Source of the DNA: Mycoplasmataceae bacterium
GTDB taxonomy: Bacteria; Bacillota_I; Bacilli_A; Mycoplasmatales; Mycoplasmoidaceae
Assembly (NCBI GenBank): GCA_020024755.1
Contig: JAHHTH010000001.1
Coordinates: 248,001 to 312,000 of the forward strand
Length of the DNA: 64,000 bases
Reading direction: 5' to 3'
Shown here: piece after piece, positions 58,407 through 64,000 of the stretch
Position numbering within the stretch: the stretch's first letter is position 1
Layout: the number at the start of each line of letters is the position of its first letter
Program-made: the position numbers and the translations under genes
Notes under the pieces: generated by a model
What the model was told of the DNA's origin: nothing
The model's database searches: none
What the model saw: the letters and a program-made list of their open reading frames with translations, nothing else

Positions 58407-59729
58407 TTATTCTTCATCGTCAATAAAAGTAACTGCTTTAATTTCAATTGCATCATCTTTATGAATTTCAATGTCTGATTCTATTTGTTTTGGAATTGTA
58501 ATTGTTAACAATTCTGGATTGTCTTTACATGAAATAACAGATAAATTGATATTCTTTATACAATCAATATTTGTTAAATTGTTTCCTGAACAATTTAATC
58601 AGTGTAATCTAGTATTTTTATAAATATTTATTTTTTCTAATTTATTTTCATGGCAATACAGTCATTCCAACTTAGGATTATGGCTAACAACTAATTTAGT
58701 TAACTGATTAAAACTTACATCTAGAATTTTTAAATTAGGATTATTAGATAAATCAAAATCACGCACTTCTATACCACTACAAATTAGCTTAGTTAATAAT
58801 TTACATTGAGTAATATCTAGTTTGGATAATGGATTATTTGAACACATAATTATTTCTAAATTTGGATTATTTCTCAAATCCAATTCTGAAAGATTATTGT
58901 TATTGATATAGATGCTTATTAGATCTGTATTTTTAGTTAAGTCTATTGATGAAATTTTATTATCATTAAGTTGTAATTCTTTTAATTGTTTTAGTTGAGA
59001 AATATCTACATTTTCAATTGAATTTTCTGATAAGCAAAGTTCTTTTAATAGTGTATTTTTTGATACATCAATTTTTGATAATTTATTGTTGTTTAAATTA
59101 ACTTTTTCAAGATTATTACAATTGGCTAAATTAATATCTTTTATTTCATTATTTATTGCATCTAAAACTATTAGATTTTTATTGTTATCAATATCTAAAT
59201 TATTTAATTTATTTTGACTAACATTTAATTGTTCTAAATTGCTACATTTTGTTAAGTTAATTTCATTTAATTTATTTTGAGAACAATTCAATATTTTTAA
59301 TGCATTCAAACAGCTTAAATCAACAGTACTAAACTCATTGTAAGAAATATCGCATTCCTTTATTTTTTTATTGTTTGAAAAAGAAATTGAAGTTATGAAA
59401 TTAGAATTGCAATTCAAAATTAATAATTCAGTATTTTTTGAAATGTCTAAATTAGTTAATCTGTTCGATCTAACATCTAATTCTTGCAACGCTTCATTAT
59501 GGCTTAAATCTAATGTTTCAATGTAATTATTTGAACACACAAGTTTTTTAAGTTTTTTATTTGAGGATACATTTATTTTTTCTAATTGATCAGAGTCTTT
59601 TATTATCAATGTTTCTAGATCTGGAAAATTAGTAAAATCTAATGCCAAATCTTCTGGTCTATTTAATACAATTGATTTTTCTTTTTCATTGTATAGTTCA
59701 CTTAAATTTGTAATATTTTCTGTGCTCAT
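58407..59729 (-). CDS. Cytosolic leucine-rich repeat protein (440 aa)
   Basis: About 16 internalin-like repeats of 21-23 residues, consensus L-x-x-L-x-[CL]-[SN]-x-N-x-[IL]-x-x-[IL]-D-[IVL]-[ST]-x-[CN], covering residues 35-400 (KLKKLVCSNNYIETLDLS, ALQELDVRSNRLTNLDIS). The N-terminus MSTENITNLSELYNE has no signal peptide, so it is probably cytosolic, unlike the BspA-like LRR at 7362. C-terminal 35 residues are acidic. GAAAGGGTAT ribosome site. It lies 31 bases after the second giant gene, on the same strand, and may be co-transcribed with it. A protein-binding scaffold; partner unknown. Confidence 0.85.
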
Positions 59730-59760
59730 ATAAATACCCTTTCTATCTAAAAAAACTTAA

Positions 59761-62700
59761 TTATCAAACTGGATGTAGTTCTTCAAATTTTTCTCCACCT
59801 TTTTGTAATTTCTTTTGCTTACCAATTAATGCGAATATCAATATTACTATCACTAATACAGAAACAGCAACACTAACAGAGAAAATATAAACTAAATATG
59901 ATGACTTCTTAGCATACGAATTATCTGTTACTCTAAAGTTAATTGGACTAATACTAATACCACCTACACTCTTGAAATAATTGCTTACTATTCCAGAGTT
60001 AAATGTTGCAGCATTAATTCTATTGTTAGCAGGATCATATTCAACTGTAATAGCTGACTCAATTACTTTCATCATTTCTGGTTTATTTGCAACTAAATTT
60101 TTGATATAGATTGAGAAGTCCCCTCTATATACTTGTTCACTCATGGCATTATAAATTCTTTCAGCCATAGTGGTAATAAAAGTTTGAGTTAATTGAGCTT
60201 CAGATTCACCTGGTTGACCTTGTGCTAATTTTTCTAATGCATCTTGGCTTAAATCTGTATATTCTTTTGGGTTAATGTTAATGTTTAAAGTTGGTTTTGT
60301 GTTTATTACATATGAGAATGTTTTTGAACCATTAACACCAGAACCCAAGGAAACATTATTGAATGTTAAATTAGCAACAACTGATAGTGTATTGTAATTA
60401 CTTTCAATTTCAACAGTCATTAATTCAGTGACTGCACCATTTAAATCGTAATTTTCAAGAATCATATCCAAATGTTGCACTCTATTTTCATTAACTCAAC
60501 TTTTGATATTATTAGCATAAACTTCTTTTCTAGCTAATACGTCAGCTGTAAATGGATTATCAGGTCAAAATTGGTTTCTGTTATCAGTAAGACCATAGAT
60601 TCTTGCAGTGGTTGGGTTTGGATTAATTTGTTTAAATCCATTAATTGTAAAGTTATGTGTAATTGGAGGAGTATTAGCTGGCTGACCTTTGTCATCATAG
60701 AATCTTGTAAGTTGCACTTCAATTCTACAATAACCTTCTATGTCTTCAAATCTAATAATCTTGGCAGTAATATCACTATCTGCAAAATCAGGTGGAATAT
60801 TAGTAAAGAATTGTTCTTTATGAGCAACTACATAACTAGTGGCATTTTCATTTGTTCATTCTGAAGGATATATATTTTTAAGATCAGTTCCATAAACTGC
60901 TTGTGGTTTTCAAATTGTAGCACCTCTTTTATTGAATCCTTCTAGATTAATAATGAATGATTTTTCTTTAGGTAAACCATTTTCTCAACAAACTGTCTTC
61001 TTTAGAGTCATTGTTAGTTGTAATGTACCTGTTAAGTTATCAGCATTGGTAGGTTGACTTATTGTAAATGCAGAAGCTGATAATGATGTACCAGGAATAA
61101 GATTTCTAAAAATGTTTGTAGTTTCATTTGCAAACATAATAGCATCTTTAATTGCACCTTCATAACTAGATAAGTTATCTTCAGTTACATCCCCTGGTGT
61201 TATATTCATAATTGATTTATCACCAACAAGAACACGTGAGTTATCTTGTAACACTGTTGTTGATTCAGATGTTTTAAATCCGCTAAATTCTATATCATGG
61301 AATTCTCTTGATGCAGTTCCAGTTTCTGTATAAACATCATTAAGCATTACATCAAATCTTACTGTACCGAATGGAATTGTAGAATCAATTCAAGAGTTTC
61401 TAATATTAGTAACTGTTGTATTACCGTTGAAACTATATCCTTCTCTTAAATCTCCAAACACTTCAAACCCAACTCTTGTAGCTAATTTTCCTTGGATATA
61501 TGAAGCATTAACAATACTACTATCAATACTATAAACATCACTTGCATCTGTTAAACGTACATTTTGATTTTTAACATATGTTGAAGTACTATGGAATCCA
61601 GTTACTTTAACAGTATATAATTGTGAACCAACAGTTTTAACTAAACCTTGTTCATCATAATATTTTGATAGGTTAAAACTTACATTACAAGTTCCTTGTG
61701 CATTATTTGGTTCAAGTGTAACATTTTGACATTTTGCACCTTCTGGTAAATTTTGGAAAATAGAAGTTAAGTTATCATTAATCAAAACTTCAGCTTCAGA
61801 CACTATAAAGTCATTAGCCATTTTTAATCTTAAAGCATTAGTAACAGGAACACTATATCCACTATTTTGTTTAGTTGGTTGTTGTCCCAAGAATCCATTT
61901 ACTTTAAATTCAGAATTATTGAAAGTATAATCTTTTACTTTATGACCACCCACTCATGCCTTATCATTCATTAAGTGGATGATAATTCTACATTCACCTT
62001 TTTTGTTATCAATTGAGTTTGGTACTAAATCAAATGCAACGTCTTCAATTTTAATATCATTTCTAGTCACACCTGTCGGTAGATTTTGAACATTTTCCTT
62101 TACAAGCTTTAAGACTTGTTCATTTACTATATCTTTGTTTTTATTAATGTCTATTGCATAAATTGTATCCACATTACTTAAGAAATAAGTTTGTGTAGTA
62201 GATAAAGTAGTATTTAAACCATCTGTCTTAAAACCTTTAATAATGAATTCTTGATTTTGAATAGAGTTTCCATTATATAAGTTCTTAAGTGTACAAGTAA
62301 ATCTAATTTCACTTGGATTAGAAGTAACTCATCCTTTATTAACTTGTACATTGGTTGTATTAAATACATATCCGTCAGGCAAATAGTTAAATAGTGTTGC
62401 TTTATTAGTATCAAGTTGTTGAATTAATCATTCATCTGTAATTTGTGGATCAACATTTGGCCAGCTTGTACTTTCTGGTGGAACATTCATTACATTTGAT
62501 TTGATTGAAGTAGTAATTTCTTTAAAACCTGTTAGTTTAAAATTTTCAAATGGTTTAACTGGTGAACTAACTAGTCTATGAGTTGAATCAACATATTTAC
62601 TTAAATTGATTGTAAAAGTTTTAGTTCTATCTGTTAAATTATCCTTAACAGCAGTTACTTGAATATCTGATGGTTTAATTTCGAGAGGAATATCTCTAAA

Positions 62701-64000
62701 AATTGTTGTTCTATTTTCGTAAACATATTGAGCTAATTGCGCATCAGACACTTGATCTGGCATTAGTTTTGCAAATTCAGCATTAACTGGTTGTTCAATT
62801 GATGCTAGAGTTGTTTCTCATTTATGGAATCCACTAAAAATAATTCTTTCTGGAGATGTGTATGAAGCAATATTACCTTGATTATTAAAACCACTAGTTA
62901 AAACCATCTTAGCACTTAGTCCACCACCATAAATTAAATTCTTATCTGTAAAATCAAAATCAGTAAATGAATAATCTGTACCTTCTTGATATTGAGAAAA
63001 TATTTTTTTAACTGTAGCTGCATCAACTATTGTCTTTAACTTTTCAGTAGTTTGATATTCATTTGCATACAATGCAGTTATCCCATCCATTAAGACTTTA
63101 TTATTCTTAACAAATGTAGCATAGTTAAAACCACCACTATAACTGTTATAAGATGTATTAATTTGTCATGTTCTATCAGTCTTGGTAATTGATATAACAC
63201 CTCTAAAGGCACTAATTGGAGTTTGAATATTATTTTCAGTTATTATAGTTTGCAATTGGTTATAAACATTTATCTTGTTTGAATTGGAATTAGTACCACT
63301 ATAAGAGAAATTACTTGCATTTAAGTTTGATGGAATTTCTTCTGTAGGATTAATAACAAGAATACTATGATTGTATGCTTGTGAAGATAGCATTGCTTCA
63401 TCAGTTCTTAAATAATACTTTCCATCTGCAATACTTCCATTTGCATTTAAGTTTATATCTGGACCATTAGTTGTATCATTTAATGGAACAACCTTTTGTT
63501 GAATACTGTTATCATTTAATTTCAAAAATATACTAAAAGCACTAGTATCTTTTGTTGGAATAAGCCCATATAATTTTACATAATCCTTGTTTCCTGAAGC
63601 ATTTCTTTCATATACTTTTGAAGGTATTACATTATAGTTTCAGAAATTTGATTTAAGGTATTGATCATTTGCTACGCTATTAGTACTTAATTCACCTACA
63701 GGAAATTGAGATGTCAAATCAATATCTTGTAATAATGAATCATTTAAAAACATTCTTAATCTAATTGGTGCAGCATCTGCATCTGTTGTTGGAGTTGATG
63801 CATACAAAATTGCATAAACATTTCCATCTGTAGTGTAACACGGTTGCATTGAAAGAATACTATATGACTTTGTACCATATTCAGTATCATTCATTGTCAA
63901 CGGATTTGCATTTTTCTTAGAACCATTTTCATTGAATTCAATTTCTTTTGCCTTAGAGAATTTTGTAGTTTGATCAGATTGACTAGATCTTGACATAAAT
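59761..64000 (-). CDS. Second giant surface protein, 5' end outside the window
   Basis: At least 1,413 aa visible; the frame is open through TGA codons to TAA at 59761. It has modules with G-F-K/G-F-H ends (ILLGFKEITTSIKSN-type, NGFLGQQPTKQNSGYS, FSGFKTSESTTVL). The stretch with NLPEGAKCQNVTL, GYSFNGNTTVTNIRNS and TIPFGTVRFD parallels the C-terminal third of the giant protein at 47310-58323, but lacks its eight tandem repeats. A single C-terminal membrane helix (YIFSVSVAVSVLVIVILIFALI) and basic tail (GKQKKLQKGG) end it. Paralogue of the neighbouring giant gene, separated only by the LRR gene. Start is beyond 64000. Confidence 0.85.

Noticed and set aside
60534..60722. Second minus-strand frame rich in Leu/Gln
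   Set aside because: It is out of frame with the continuous giant-protein frame, which stays open through this stretch with TGA as Trp.
62214..62414. Possible second frameshift in the giant protein at 59761-64000
   Set aside because: Reading TGA as Trp, frame continuity from 62763 to 62172 holds, so no shift is needed.

Overview
The window is a stretch of a Mollicutes (mycoplasma) chromosome. Base composition is very AT-rich. Long reading frames close only if TGA is read as Trp (genetic code 4), and TAA/TAG are the real stops. All coordinates below therefore run through TGA codons. The content fits the Mycoplasmoides/Malacoplasma side of the class (a membrane-anchored DnaJ protein and very large surface proteins with C-terminal membrane anchors). 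The species cannot be fixed from sequence alone.

Layout. 1-662: end-truncated ribF. 807-6970: two tandem paralogous surface proteins of about 1,005 residues. 7024-10041: a small coiled-coil protein, a BspA-like leucine-rich surface protein, a multi-pass protein and a hypothetical. 10256-13419: secondary alcohol dehydrogenase, small membrane or hypothetical proteins, membrane-anchored J-protein. 13472-16004: feoAB iron transport. 16236-18760: two membrane or surface proteins. 18839-21381: an IspD/TarI-type cytidylyltransferase followed by an ABC-2 permease and ATPase. 21371-23693: a flavoprotein and two hypotheticals. 23812-31330: four minus-strand genes for large acidic, partly disordered or membrane proteins, one with a degenerate ABC-ATPase head. 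They lie downstream of rpsT and infC-rpmI-rplT (31363-32938). 33270-42726: a membrane protein with fmt, a SHOCT-like protein and its partner, SRP RNA, a Gln-rich protein with plsC, dnaE and a small acidic protein. 42816-47271: small type I membrane protein, YitT-like transporter, and five small or medium helical proteins. 47310-64000: two giant surface proteins, one split by a one-base frameshift inside eight tandem repeats of about 204 residues, separated by a cytosolic LRR protein.

How it hangs together. Housekeeping genes (translation initiation, ribosomal proteins, replication, lipid and formyl-Met synthesis) are interleaved with a large investment in the cell surface. There are at least five proteins with an N-terminal signal or anchor, repeated ectodomain modules ending in a G-F-[KT] motif, and a C-terminal membrane segment with a basic tail. 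A second theme is a set of acidic, low-complexity cytoplasmic proteins from several loci that share a short Thr/Lys/Arg-containing motif. They are candidates for cytoskeletal or attachment-organelle parts. No tRNA, CRISPR array, insertion sequence or prophage was recognised.
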